Below, piece by piece: positions 1-8,000 of a stretch of DNA of 14,385 nucleotides; the stretch's first letter is position 1, and the number at the start of each line of letters is the position of its first letter. The notes below the pieces were generated by a model. It saw only the letters and a program-made list of their open reading frames with translations, searched no databases and had not been told where the DNA came from. This stretch comes from an uncultured Rhodanobacter sp. (GTDB taxonomy: Bacteria > Pseudomonadota > Gammaproteobacteria > Xanthomonadales > Rhodanobacteraceae). The translations under genes and the position numbers were made by a program. Location of the stretch: positions 1 to 14,385 of the forward strand of contig CAIKJM010000503.1 in assembly GCA_903827735.1 (NCBI GenBank). The letters are read 5' to 3'.

Positions 1-1
1 C

Positions 2-367
2 GAACAGGTCAATCTTGGCGTATATGCCAGCGAACGCGACATGACGCTGTTTCGCCATGATCTTTCCCAAGCGACGCTGAGAGCGTTGCGCCAATGGACG
101 TTCAATACGCCGTCCGTCGGCAAGCATGTAGCGGACCCGTATTGGATAGCGCGCGTTCCGGTCAATTTCAATCTCTCAGTCAACGGCGCGCCACCACCGC
201 AGGTTACCTACGGCAAATGGGAAAGCTACATACCCGGTCCGCGCGAGTTCATCCCGTGGTCCGATAAAAACCGACTGATGTCAGCCAGTCCCGACGCATC
301 CCCCGCCGGCGGCATCTATCAGATGGATCAGGGGCTGCAGCTAAAGACGCCACTAGCTGGAGCGTAA
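2..367 (+). CDS. TonB C-terminal-domain protein, 3' part (5' end outside window)
   Basis: The frame is open from base 2, so the Met at 41 is probably internal and the gene starts upstream of the window. What is seen is the last 121 codons. A segment reading TLRALRQWTFNTP, then a basic linker and ARVPVNFNL, resembles the end of a TonB C-terminal domain, where a conserved W with a following strand is succeeded by a V/I-P-V-x-F strand. A tail of about 55 residues follows, containing YIPGPREFIPW and a Gly/Pro-rich stretch. I recall this tail from Xanthomonadales proteins annotated as energy transducer TonB, but could not check that. If correct, the protein would span the periplasm and contact an outer-membrane receptor. 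The N-terminal anchor cannot be seen, so a genuine transducer role is unproven. The TAA stop is followed by 104 nt without a gene. Confidence 0.6.
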   Translation, partial: EQVNLGVYASERDMTLFRHDLSQATLRALRQWTFNTPSVGKHVADPYWIARVPVNFNLSVNGAPPPQVTYGKWESYIPGPREFIPWSDKNRLMSASPDASPAGGIYQMDQGLQLKTPLAGA

Positions 368-471
368 AGGTACCCGCTGGCGCGAAGACATCGAGCTGTC
401 CTGCGACGCATTCAGCAGGGGTTCGCCGCTCGCCGGGTATCGCTGACGCACCTTCCCGACCAACCAAGCCC

Positions 472-1224
472 ATGCCTCTTTTTCGATTCGCCGTCGCACT
501 CATGCTATTGCTAAGCGCAGAGGCACTTAGCGCGCAGGATCTGGCCACCACCTGCCATGCAACCAGCAGCTACGACGTCACCCTCAATGCGGACAGCGTG
601 GTGTTCGATCGCGCCACGTCCGCGCCCTCGCGGGTTGAGATTCAACACGGCTCGCTGCGCACCGACGGCGTCACGGTGCGGCTCACTGCGGAAAATCAGG
701 ATCGCATGACCTTGTTCGAGCGAGACCTGCGCGCGCTGGCGCCACGGGTACGCGCCGTGGCACAAAACGGGGTGGACATGGCGGTGCAGGCGGTACGCGC
801 CGAGGCCAGCGGCATGCATCTTAGTGCGGACACGCGAGCCGAACTGGACCGGCGACTGACCGATCACGCCAGAGAGCTCAAGCAGCGTATTGCCGTCAGC
901 CGCAGTACGCACGACTGGAACGGTGACGCTATCAACCAGTACGCGAACCAGATCGCCGGCGACCTGATGCCGCTGATCGCCAGCGACATGGGTCAGCAGG
1001 CCATCGACGCGGCCATGAACGGCGATATTCAGGCGGCGTCGGCGTTGCGCGATCAGGCCGCCAATCTAGCCACGCAGATCCAGCCGCGGCTGCTGCGGCG
1101 CATGCAGGCGCTGCGTCCGCAGATTCAAGCGCTGTGCCCCTCGATCGAGGCGCTGAGCGACCTGCAGGAGGGCGTGCGCGACAGCAACGGCCGGTCGCTG
1201 GAACTCATTCAGATCACGCGATAA
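472..1224 (+). CDS. DUF2884 family (YggN-like) exported protein
   Basis: The product has 250 residues. Residues 1-21 form a signal peptide (basic start, Leu-rich core, cleavage likely after ALSA), so the mature protein should be periplasmic. The mature N-terminus has a Cys at 28, then a YDVTLNADSVVFD strand, then VEIQHGSLRTDGVTVRL, which matches the opening of the DUF2884 family that includes E. coli YggN. The middle (about 75-215) is highly charged, helical and rich in Gln and Arg. A second Cys at 222 could pair with Cys28; this is inference. The function of the family is not known. There is no good Shine-Dalgarno before the ATG at 472; the start is chosen because it gives a complete signal peptide. 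It is a stand-alone gene, 104 nt after the TonB-like gene and 140 nt before the next one. Confidence 0.85.
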   Translation: MPLFRFAVALMLLLSAEALSAQDLATTCHATSSYDVTLNADSVVFDRATSAPSRVEIQHGSLRTDGVTVRLTAENQDRMTLFERDLRALAPRVRAVAQNGVDMAVQAVRAEASGMHLSADTRAELDRRLTDHARELKQRIAVSRSTHDWNGDAINQYANQIAGDLMPLIASDMGQQAIDAAMNGDIQAASALRDQAANLATQIQPRLLRRMQALRPQIQALCPSIEALSDLQEGVRDSNGRSLELIQITR

Positions 1225-1353
1225 CCGAGTCACGGCAGCTTTCGCAGCACGCAGCCGACCGTACGCTGACCAGAGTTCGACGGATTTCGGGCAATTTATC
1301 TGTTGCTAAGTCGCGGAGGCAGAGGATGTGCCTAGGAATAACAGCCCATCCCC

Positions 1354-1359
1354 AGGAGG
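1354..1359 (+). promoter_or_regulatory. Ribosome binding site AGGAGG
   Basis: A perfect AGGAGG lies 5 nt before the ATG at 1365. It settles the start of the DUF2383-type gene. The same frame is open further upstream, but that extension would run into the end of the DUF2884 gene and has no comparable ribosome site. Confidence 0.85.
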
Positions 1360-1364
1360 TGGCT

Positions 1365-1802
1365 ATGTCCTCGACGTTGCCCCAAAGCACCTACAACACG
1401 TTGATCCAGCGCAGCATCGATCTGCTGCAGCTGTACCGGCATGCCGCAGCATCCTGCGAGCCGGGACTGAAGATGGTGCTGGCCGAAAACGCCCAGACGC
1501 TGGACGCCATGATCGTCGACTTGCAGGCGCAGCTGCGGGCAAGCGGCGGTAAGCCAAGCCATACCGGCACGATGCGCGGAGCTCTGCGCCGCCATGTAGC
1601 CGGCTCCCTTGCCCGCGTGTCCTCGCACCACGATGTCGCGTGGATCCGTGAACTGTCGAACGGCGAAAGCAGCCTGCTGCACGCCTTTGAAAGCGTCGTC
1701 GCTCAATTACCGCCCGAATCGGCGCTGGCCTTGCGCAGACAGCTTCCGCGACTCAACAGCATTCATCTGGATATGGATAACTTGGCTGGCACGGCGTCAT
1801 GA
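1365..1802 (+). CDS. DUF2383 / PA2169-type four-helix-bundle protein
   Basis: The product has 145 residues and no signal peptide or membrane segment, so it should be cytoplasmic. The sequence starts with a YNTLIQRSIDLLQLYRHAA helix, followed by a helix around LKMVLAENAQTLDAMIVDLQ. A Gly-rich turn (SGGKPSHTGTMRGALRR, about 60-76) then leads into two more helices, with an LSNGESSLLHAFES segment near 97-110. This order, helix-helix-GG-turn-helix-helix with Glu and His on the inner faces, is that of DUF2383 (PA2169 family), which is related in fold to ferritin-like bundles. I do not see a full di-iron ExxH pair, so metal binding is not claimed. Such proteins are often linked to stress conditions, but no activity is established. 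The start is fixed by a perfect ribosome site at 1354-1359. The gene stands alone. Confidence 0.75.
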   Translation: MSSTLPQSTYNTLIQRSIDLLQLYRHAAASCEPGLKMVLAENAQTLDAMIVDLQAQLRASGGKPSHTGTMRGALRRHVAGSLARVSSHHDVAWIRELSNGESSLLHAFESVVAQLPPESALALRRQLPRLNSIHLDMDNLAGTAS

Positions 1803-2072
1803 AGCAATAGCGTTTCTTCGAACGCGCGCCGGTCATCGGGGCATGAGCGGGGTCAATGGAGTCGCGCCGCTCTACTGGCCGTGCAGTAATCTTTGGATGC
1901 ACTGCGCTGGATGCGCGACACCACTCGCTACCCAAGCAGTTTCGCGATTTCCAAGAGGAAGGGCTGGCTCGGGGCACAGGCGCAAGGCGGCTTGATAACG
2001 ATCCCCGCCCGGACGCGATGATCCCGGACGCGATGAGGCGGAATCGGTTGGATACATTCAGGGAGAAACACC
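1803..2072. other. 270-nt intergenic stretch with a short tandem repeat
   Basis: No convincing gene is seen. A frame on the - strand is open across this region and into both neighbours, but it has no ribosome site, no recognisable domain and a composition dominated by Arg, Ser and Pro, as expected from antisense reading of GC-rich DNA. The right end holds the tandem repeat at 2008-2036 and the ribosome site of the following gene. The stretch may contain the promoter of the DUF2845-like gene, but no clear -35/-10 pair was found. Confidence 0.5.
2008..2036. repeat. Two tandem copies of a 14-nt repeat upstream of the DUF2845-like gene
   Basis: CCCGGACGCGATGA occurs at 2008-2021 and again, unchanged, at 2023-2036, giving a period of 15 nt. 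The second copy ends 36 nt before the ATG at 2073. It may be a small tandem duplication or a direct-repeat operator; nothing seen decides between these. Confidence 0.8.
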
Positions 2073-2348
2073 ATGCGTCGACTGCTGTTGGTCCTGCTAC
2101 TGGCAATAAGTCTCGGCATCCATGCGAATGATACGTTGCGCGTCGGTCAGCAGGTGTTGACCGCCGGCGATCCGGTCACGCATGTGATCGACCTGCTGGG
2201 TACGCCGGTCTTCAAGGAGCCCTTGCAAAATCAGTATGGCGCGTATGTCGGCGAGCGCTGGCAATACAAGCGTGACAGCGGGCGCGTGGTGACGATCACG
2301 ATCGTCGGCGGTCGGGTCGCCAATATTGAGGAAAGTCAGACCTACTGA
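2073..2348 (+). CDS. Small exported DUF2845-like protein (copy 1)
   Basis: The product has 91 residues. A signal peptide covers 1-18 (MRR, then a Leu-rich core, cleavage likely after IHA). The mature part reads LRVGQQVLTAGDPVTHVIDLLGTP, then a loop, GERWQYKRD, and VVTITIVGGRVANIEE. This is the pattern of DUF2845: a G-D turn, a helix ending in LLGxP, a W-Y strand and a final strand with an N/G turn. The Cys that often follows LR in this family is a Val here. The fold resembles the BamE/SmpA outer-membrane assembly lipoproteins, but there is no lipobox Cys, so this would be a soluble periplasmic protein. AGGGAG at 2060-2065, 7 nt before the ATG, supports the start. A paralog follows 106 nt downstream. 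Function unknown. Confidence 0.7.
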   Translation: MRRLLLVLLLAISLGIHANDTLRVGQQVLTAGDPVTHVIDLLGTPVFKEPLQNQYGAYVGERWQYKRDSGRVVTITIVGGRVANIEESQTY

Positions 2349-2443
2349 GGAGAACCAGACCTACCCAAGCTGACGGCACGGGCCTAAGTGCACATTGGCG
2401 CTATCTCGCTATGCTCTCATCAGACTCAGGACTGCAAGCAGAC

Positions 2444-2450
2444 AAGGAGA
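2444..2450 (+). promoter_or_regulatory. Ribosome binding site AAGGAGA
   Basis: AAGGAGA lies 4 nt before the ATG at 2455. It selects this start over an in-frame upstream start at 2395, which would place 20 extra residues in front of a well-formed signal peptide. Confidence 0.8.
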
Positions 2451-2454
2451 TGTC

Positions 2455-2796
2455 ATGCGTATTCTGCCGATCGTAGTGTTCTCCGCATGTTTGGCAGCGC
2501 TCGTGCTGAGCACCACGGTCCAGGCCGTCAGCACGCTGCGCATCGGCAATCAGGTACTGGCCGCTGGCGACAGCGAGGTTCGCGTGACCGAGCTCTTGGG
2601 CAAGCCTTCGCATAAATCACGCAGCCGCAGTTCGCGCAGCAGCCACTCCAGCGGCAGCCGGCGGACACGCGGTAGGGTGCGTGTTCTGTCCGAGGACGCC
2701 ATGGGTGAAAAGTGGCAATTCCGGCGCGACGATCACGTCACCACGGTGACGATCGTCGACGGCAAGGTCAGCGATATCGACGATCGTCGTCTCTGA
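2455..2796 (+). CDS. Small exported DUF2845-like protein (copy 2) with Ser/Arg-rich insertion
   Basis: The product has 113 residues. A signal peptide covers 1-24 (cleavage likely after VQA). The mature protein follows copy 1 closely: STLRIGNQVLAAGDSEVRVTELLGKPS at 26-52, GEKWQFRRDD at 84-93 and VTTVTIVDGKVSDIDD at 95-110. The shared order of LR-x-G-x-QVL-x-AGD, ELLGxP and W-Q-F/Y shows that the two genes arose by duplication. Copy 2 differs by a basic, low-complexity segment at about 53-78, made almost wholly of Ser, Arg, His and Gly, which takes the place of the 10-residue loop in copy 1. Such a segment could bind nucleic acid, lipopolysaccharide or other polyanions at the cell surface; this is speculation. 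No function is known. The nearest downstream gene is 96 nt away. Confidence 0.7.
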   Translation: MRILPIVVFSACLAALVLSTTVQAVSTLRIGNQVLAAGDSEVRVTELLGKPSHKSRSRSSRSSHSSGSRRTRGRVRVLSEDAMGEKWQFRRDDHVTTVTIVDGKVSDIDDRRL

Positions 2797-2892
2797 TTCA
2801 AGCGCTGTAGTCGCGGCGAAAGAACCCGGTGGTGAATCGGGCCGCATCGTGCGATAAACGCGAGCAAGTCGGGAATCGCCGGGGAGTTAAAC

Positions 2893-4134
2893 GTGTCGTA
2901 TCCAACATCGGACCATTCCTGGTTCGCGCGCGCCGGCCTGCTGCCGCGGGTCAGCCTGCTGCGCGAACGCGGCGAGCATCAGGAAAGCAAGGTCACCAAT
3001 ATCGAGCTTTTTTTTGATCTCGTCTTCGTCTATGCGGTGACCCAGCTGTCGCATGCCTTGCTTCATCAGCTGAACCTGATCGGCGCGCTGCAGGTGCTGC
3101 TGCTGTTTCTGGCCGTATGGTGGGTGTGGATCTTTACCGGGTGGGTGACCAACTGGCTCGATCCGGAGCGGCCGCTGGTGCGGCTGGCGTTGCTGATCCT
3201 GATGCTGGCTGGCCTGTTCCTCTCGATTGCCATCCCTGACGCATTCGGCGAGCGCGGCAGGTTGTTCGCCGGGTCGTATGTCTTCATGCAGGTGGGGCGC
3301 ACGCTGTTCATGCTGTGGGCGATCGGCGATGCCGCGCCGGCGAATACGCGAAATTTCCAGCGTATCGCCGTGTGGTTGATGGCATCGGGCGTTCTCTGGC
3401 TGCTCGGCGGATGGTTGGACGGCCAAACGCGCGTACTGCTCTGGGTCGCTGCGCTGTTGTTGGAATATCTCGGCCCGGCGATGACGTTTCGCGTGCCGGG
3501 CCTTGGGCGATCGAGCACGGCGGACTGGAACGTCGAGGGTGGCCACCTGGCCGAGCGCTGCAGCCAGTTCGTGATTATCGCGCTGGGCGAATCGGTGCTG
3601 GTGACCGGTTCGAGTTACGCCGAAACATTCCGCGGTTCCAGCGCACTGTTTGCATTCATCAGCGCGTTTATCGGGAGCGTGGCGATGTGGTGGATCTACT
3701 TTGATCTCGGCGCCGAGCGCGGCAGCCGTTCGATCAGGCAGTCGGACGACCCCGGTCGAACCGCGCGCGTGGCCTATACCTATCTGCATCTGCTGATAGT
3801 CGCTGGCATCATCGTATCGGCGGTGGCCGATGAGCTGACTCTGCGTCAGCCGCAACAGAACACCGACGTGATCACTGCCGCCGCATTGCTCGGCGGCCCG
3901 GCGCTTTATCTTCTGGGCAATGCGCTGTTCAAGAAAACGGTTAACCGTACCAACATGCCCCTGTCGCATCTCGTCGGCTTAGTGCTGCTGGGCGTGCTTG
4001 CACTGACGTTCAACCGGTGGCCGATTGCCGCGTTAGGTGTGGCGACCACTGTCGTGCTCCTGGTCGTGGCCATTTGGGAGATGCGCTCGCTGCGCCATGT
4101 GCGTGAGCTCATGGAAGAACGATCGCACGGCTGA
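2893..4134 (+). CDS. Low temperature requirement protein A (LtrA) family membrane protein
   Basis: The product has 413 residues and begins with GTG at 2893, preceded by GGGGAG at 2881-2886. After a basic cytoplasmic N-terminus comes the family hallmark VTNIELFFDLVFVYAVTQLSH (split here as VTNIELFFDLVFVYAV, 34-49, and TQLSH, 50-54). A second hallmark, HLAERCSQFVIIALGES, lies at 218-234. About 12 hydrophobic segments can be counted, roughly at 40-56, 62-81, 95-115, 124-143, 157-173, 179-195, 222-238, 250-271, 293-313, 327-346, 357-373 and 376-396, so it is an inner-membrane protein. The length is normal for the family. LtrA was named from a Listeria mutant unable to grow in the cold; its biochemical role is not established. 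A symbol is withheld because ltrA is also used for intron proteins. The gene is flanked by gaps of 96 and 68 nt. Confidence 0.88.
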   Translation: MSYPTSDHSWFARAGLLPRVSLLRERGEHQESKVTNIELFFDLVFVYAVTQLSHALLHQLNLIGALQVLLLFLAVWWVWIFTGWVTNWLDPERPLVRLALLILMLAGLFLSIAIPDAFGERGRLFAGSYVFMQVGRTLFMLWAIGDAAPANTRNFQRIAVWLMASGVLWLLGGWLDGQTRVLLWVAALLLEYLGPAMTFRVPGLGRSSTADWNVEGGHLAERCSQFVIIALGESVLVTGSSYAETFRGSSALFAFISAFIGSVAMWWIYFDLGAERGSRSIRQSDDPGRTARVAYTYLHLLIVAGIIVSAVADELTLRQPQQNTDVITAAALLGGPALYLLGNALFKKTVNRTNMPLSHLVGLVLLGVLALTFNRWPIAALGVATTVVLLVVAIWEMRSLRHVRELMEERSHG

Positions 4135-4202
4135 GGTATTCAGCAAATTTTTCATGCTTGGTTTGCTAGCTTGAGTCCGACTTTTTGAAGTGAGCCGAAG
4201 CC

Positions 4203-4997
4203 ATGCACGATTTTCTCGACCGATTGCTGGGAGCGAAGCTTGCCGAAAGCGTGATCCACGTAGGCCTCAATTTGCTGCTCGCGCTGCTCGTGCTTCTGAT
4301 CGGTATTTGGATTGCTGCGAGGCTTGCCGACGTGTCCGAACGCGCGCTGCATCGGGCCCAGGTCGACGTGACGCTGAGCGGCTTCTTACGCAACCTGATC
4401 TACGGCGTTCTGGTGGCCGTGCTGATCGTGATGGCGCTCATCACCGCGGGCGTTTCGGCGGCGCCGTTGGTTGCGGCGCTGGGCACGGCCGGCCTGGCCA
4501 TCGGGCTCGCGCTGCAAGGTTCGCTGAGCAATCTCGCCTGGGGAGTGCTGCTGATCGTGTTCCGGCCGTTTCGCGTCGGCGATTACGTCACCGCGGGCAG
4601 CATTGAAGGCACCGTGGAGGCCATCAACCTCATGCACACGCTGATCGTGCTGCCGGACAACCGCGAAGCGATCGTGCCCAACGGCAAGGTCGGCGGCGAT
4701 GCGATCCTCAACTTCAACCGCCGCGGTACGCGACGCTTCGAGCTGCCGATTGCGATCGGCTACAAGGACGATATCGGCGCAGCAATGGCCGAGATCAAGC
4801 GGCTGTTCGATGAAGACCCGCGCATTCTCAAGGATCCGGCGCCTGGCGTCTGGACCGGCGCGCTGGGCGATAAATCCGTCGGCCTGATCGTGCGCGGTTG
4901 GACGCGTTCGGCGGACAACTGGTCGGCAAAAAGCGATCTGTTGCGCGCGATCAAGGAGAGTCTCGAAAAAGCCGGCGTGACCTTGGCTTTTCCGTGA
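4203..4997 (+). CDS. mscS: Small-conductance mechanosensitive channel, MscS family
   Basis: The product has 264 residues. Three membrane segments are visible: TM1 about 17-39, TM2 about 61-82 and the pore-lining TM3 about 86-117. TM3 contains ALGTAGLAIGLALQGSLSN (92-110), with the Gly/Ala spacing used for pore packing in E. coli MscS, followed by FRPFRVGDYV at 120-129. The beta domain holds IVPNGKV (157-163) and NFNRRGTRRFE, and the alpha/beta domain ends with a DLLRAIKESLEKAGVTLAFP segment at 245-264. Such channels sit in the inner membrane as heptamers and release solutes on sudden osmotic down-shock. E. coli MscS has 286 residues; here the protein stops at the point corresponding to its FPYPQMDV segment, so the last part, which makes the small C-terminal beta-barrel, is missing. 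The only ribosome site is a weak AAGTGAG. The stop lies 9 nt from that of the convergent gene. Confidence 0.92.
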   Translation: MHDFLDRLLGAKLAESVIHVGLNLLLALLVLLIGIWIAARLADVSERALHRAQVDVTLSGFLRNLIYGVLVAVLIVMALITAGVSAAPLVAALGTAGLAIGLALQGSLSNLAWGVLLIVFRPFRVGDYVTAGSIEGTVEAINLMHTLIVLPDNREAIVPNGKVGGDAILNFNRRGTRRFELPIAIGYKDDIGAAMAEIKRLFDEDPRILKDPAPGVWTGALGDKSVGLIVRGWTRSADNWSAKSDLLRAIKESLEKAGVTLAFP

Positions 4998-5006
4998 TTG
5001 GGCGCG

Positions 5007-8000
5007 TTACTGCAGGCTCACCGGCCTGCGGTTATCGGCCGACACCCGATCGATCAGTTCGTTGTACGGATCGATACCCGCGTCGAACGGCTTGCCGTCC
5101 ACGGTCACGGTGATCGTGCTGTCGCCGCTGGGCAGCATGCGTTTCTGCAGATAGAGCGGCTTGCCGTCCAGGCCGGCATGTGCCGGTGCGGCGAACACGC
5201 CGATCTCGATGGGCGTATCCGGCGGCGCGTCGGTCTCCCTGCCGGTACCGTCGACGTAGACTTTGCCGGCATGCACCTTCATCGTCACTTGGTATTGGCC
5301 GTCAGGGAGTTTTTTCGCCGTTGCGTCGGTGATGCGGTTGTCGTACAGGGTGATGTTCCAAAACAGGTCATCCAGCAGCGGCTTCCACTTCGAGTCGACG
5401 GCGCGGCCCAGCGCATCCATGAACTCCTTTGAGGTGGTGTAGGGCGGTTGCTGAAAACCCTTGTCGATCAGAAACTGCTTGAGCATTTTGTTCAGCACGG
5501 CTTCGCCGACGTAGTCCTGCAGCGCGTAGAACACGAGCGAACCTTTGCGGTAATGGATGTACTGCTGGTTCTCCACTTTCGCCAGCGGTTCCTCGGCAAC
5601 CTTCTCGGTGCCACGGCCGGCCAGATAGGCGTCCAGCTCGTATTTCAGAAACTTGCGCATCTGGGTGGCGCCATACTTTTGCTTCATCACCATCAGCGCC
5701 GAGTACTGCGCCAGCGATTCGCTGAGCATGGTCGAGCCCTGCATGTTCGCGCCGATCACCTGATGAGCCCACCACTGGTGCGCAACCTCGTGCGCGGTGA
5801 CGTAGTAGACGTAGTCGATCTTGCTGGTGTCGCGCAGGTCGGCAATAAAGCCAATTGATTCGGAGAACGGAATGGTGTTGGCGAACGACTGCGCAAAACT
5901 GCTGTAGTTGGGAAACTCCAGAATGCGCAGCTGGTGGAACTGGTACGGCGTGTAATTAGCGTCGTAATAATCCAGCGCATCCTTGGCGCCCTGAATCATT
6001 CGGTCGACGTTCCAGGCGTGCGCGGGGTTGTAGTAGACCGAAATATCCACCCCTTTCGACTGCTCGTGTTTCACCGCGTAACGCGCGGAGAGGTAGGCAA
6101 ACAGTGGCAGCATCGGCTGATCTGCGCTGTTCTTGGTATTCGCATCCTGATGCATGCTGTAGTGGAAATAGTGCCGGCCGTTCAACGTCCACTCTTTTTG
6201 CAGGTATCCCGGCGCTACGGCGATTTGATCGGCGGACGTTGATACTGTGGTGTCGAAGCTGATCCAGTCCGCGTCGTTGCTCAGGTAGGTATTCGCACGG
6301 GCCTGTTCATCGCCGAGTTTGGGCATACGCGGCACGTCCGCGCTGAGGCCGTATTTGCGGCGATCGTTGCGATCGGTGATCTGATCGCTGGTCTGGTAAC
6401 CGAACTGCGGCATGACGCTGTTGTTGAAGAATGTCCCGTTGTGGGCGAGGAATTCACCTTCCGGGCTGTTGGTAAATCCTCTCGGCGCGTATTCGAGTGC
6501 GAAATCGAAAGTCATCGAGGCGCCCGGCGCCAGCGGCGTTTTCAGGCGATAAATCGTGTAGCCGAGAGACTTGTCTTCGCTCACCGTCTCATGGGGCGCA
6601 AAGTCCACCGACTTTACGGTGAAGGGGTCGGCAAAGTTCACATGCAGTTCGCTGATCGGCGCTGCGTGTTTGTTGACGAGCGTGTACTGGCCGCGAATCT
6701 CCAGCTTGCGTTCGTTCGGATAGATGTCCACGTCGGCTTTTACCGCGGTGATGCGTGGCTGCGGAAAATCTTTGTATTTCGCGAATCTCTTTTCGTAATC
6801 GGCATGCTGCTGCAGTTTGTCGGCGCTGCTCTGGTAATGATTGAGTACGTTGGTGTTGTAGTAGATCCAGGCGCCGCTGCCGACAAAGGCAAGCAGGGCC
6901 AGAATCAGGGCAGACGCGGCCGGCACGCGCAGGCGCATACGCGCTTCGCGCAGGCGGTCGCGCCAGGCATCACCGGTGCCACGCACCCAGAACAGCGCGG
7001 CTAGCACCAGCAGCACGACGGCGCAGCTGGCCCAGTAAAAGTCGAACCACAGTGCGGCCTTCAGAAAATGGCCGAAGCCGTTCATATCCGAATACGGCGT
7101 GTCCGGCGCGCTGCCGTAGTTGTACAGATTCTGGTCCCAGTGCAGCAGGCCAAAGCCGATCTGCGCGACCAGCCACACGATGGTCAGCAGATAACCGAGA
7201 AATTTGTTGTTGGAGATGACCTGCAGAAACAGCGCCAGCACGGCCAGCAAAAGAAAGGGAATCGCGTCCAGCGCCAGCGAGCCCAGATAGAGGCCGGGTT
7301 CGATATGCGTGTAGCTATGCCCTAGTTGCCAGCCGATGCCGACCAGGGCGCCGACCAGCAGGAACGTTGCGATCACGATCAGCAACGCGCCCAGCTTGGC
7401 CGTCAGCGGGATCCAGTCCGGCAGCGGAAAGGCGTCGCTGACTTCCGCCGAACGCTGGCTGCGCTCGCGCCATACCATCTCGCCGGCGTAGAAGGTGATG
7501 ATGATGTAGAGCAGCCACTGATAGCCGCCGCGAATGTTCTCCAGCACCTGATGTGTGACGGGATAGGTCGAGGTGCCGTAAATCTGTCCCGATAGGAACA
7601 AAACAAGCAATAAGACAATTACGCCTAGGATGAGCATTACGAGCAACGGCGCGCCACGCAAGACCGTCGAGACTTCAAACCGCATCATTGCCATCAGGCG
7701 AGAAAGATTTGCCCGGGCGGTGTAATGCAAATGAGCCTTCTGCGGCAACGAACATGTGGATTGCTCAGTAGCTTGCCGTAATAGAGGTGGCTCAGCGCGC
7801 TTCTTTTGTCTAGAGAAATGGATTCCCTCCCTGTCAACTTTAAACAGTACGAAGGCTGTGCCGATCATGGCAATACTGACGGCCGTCCAAAGCACACGGT
7901 TGAATAAAAAGACGCCTTGCAGCGATGGAAGCTGTCGATTGGATTGGTCCGCGCTCCAATAGCGAGTGACGATGCTTATCGTTCGGGCACCGAACGGATC

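Noticed and set aside
1134..1364. Longer form of the DUF2383-type protein from 1134
   Set aside because: It overlaps the DUF2884 gene and lacks family character; the perfect AGGAGG at 1354-1359 points to 1365.
2887..3969. 360-codon open frame on the - strand opposite the LtrA-family gene
   Set aside because: It is an antisense shadow: rich in Gln, Arg and His, without a domain or ribosome site, while the + strand carries clear LtrA motifs and hydrophobic segments.
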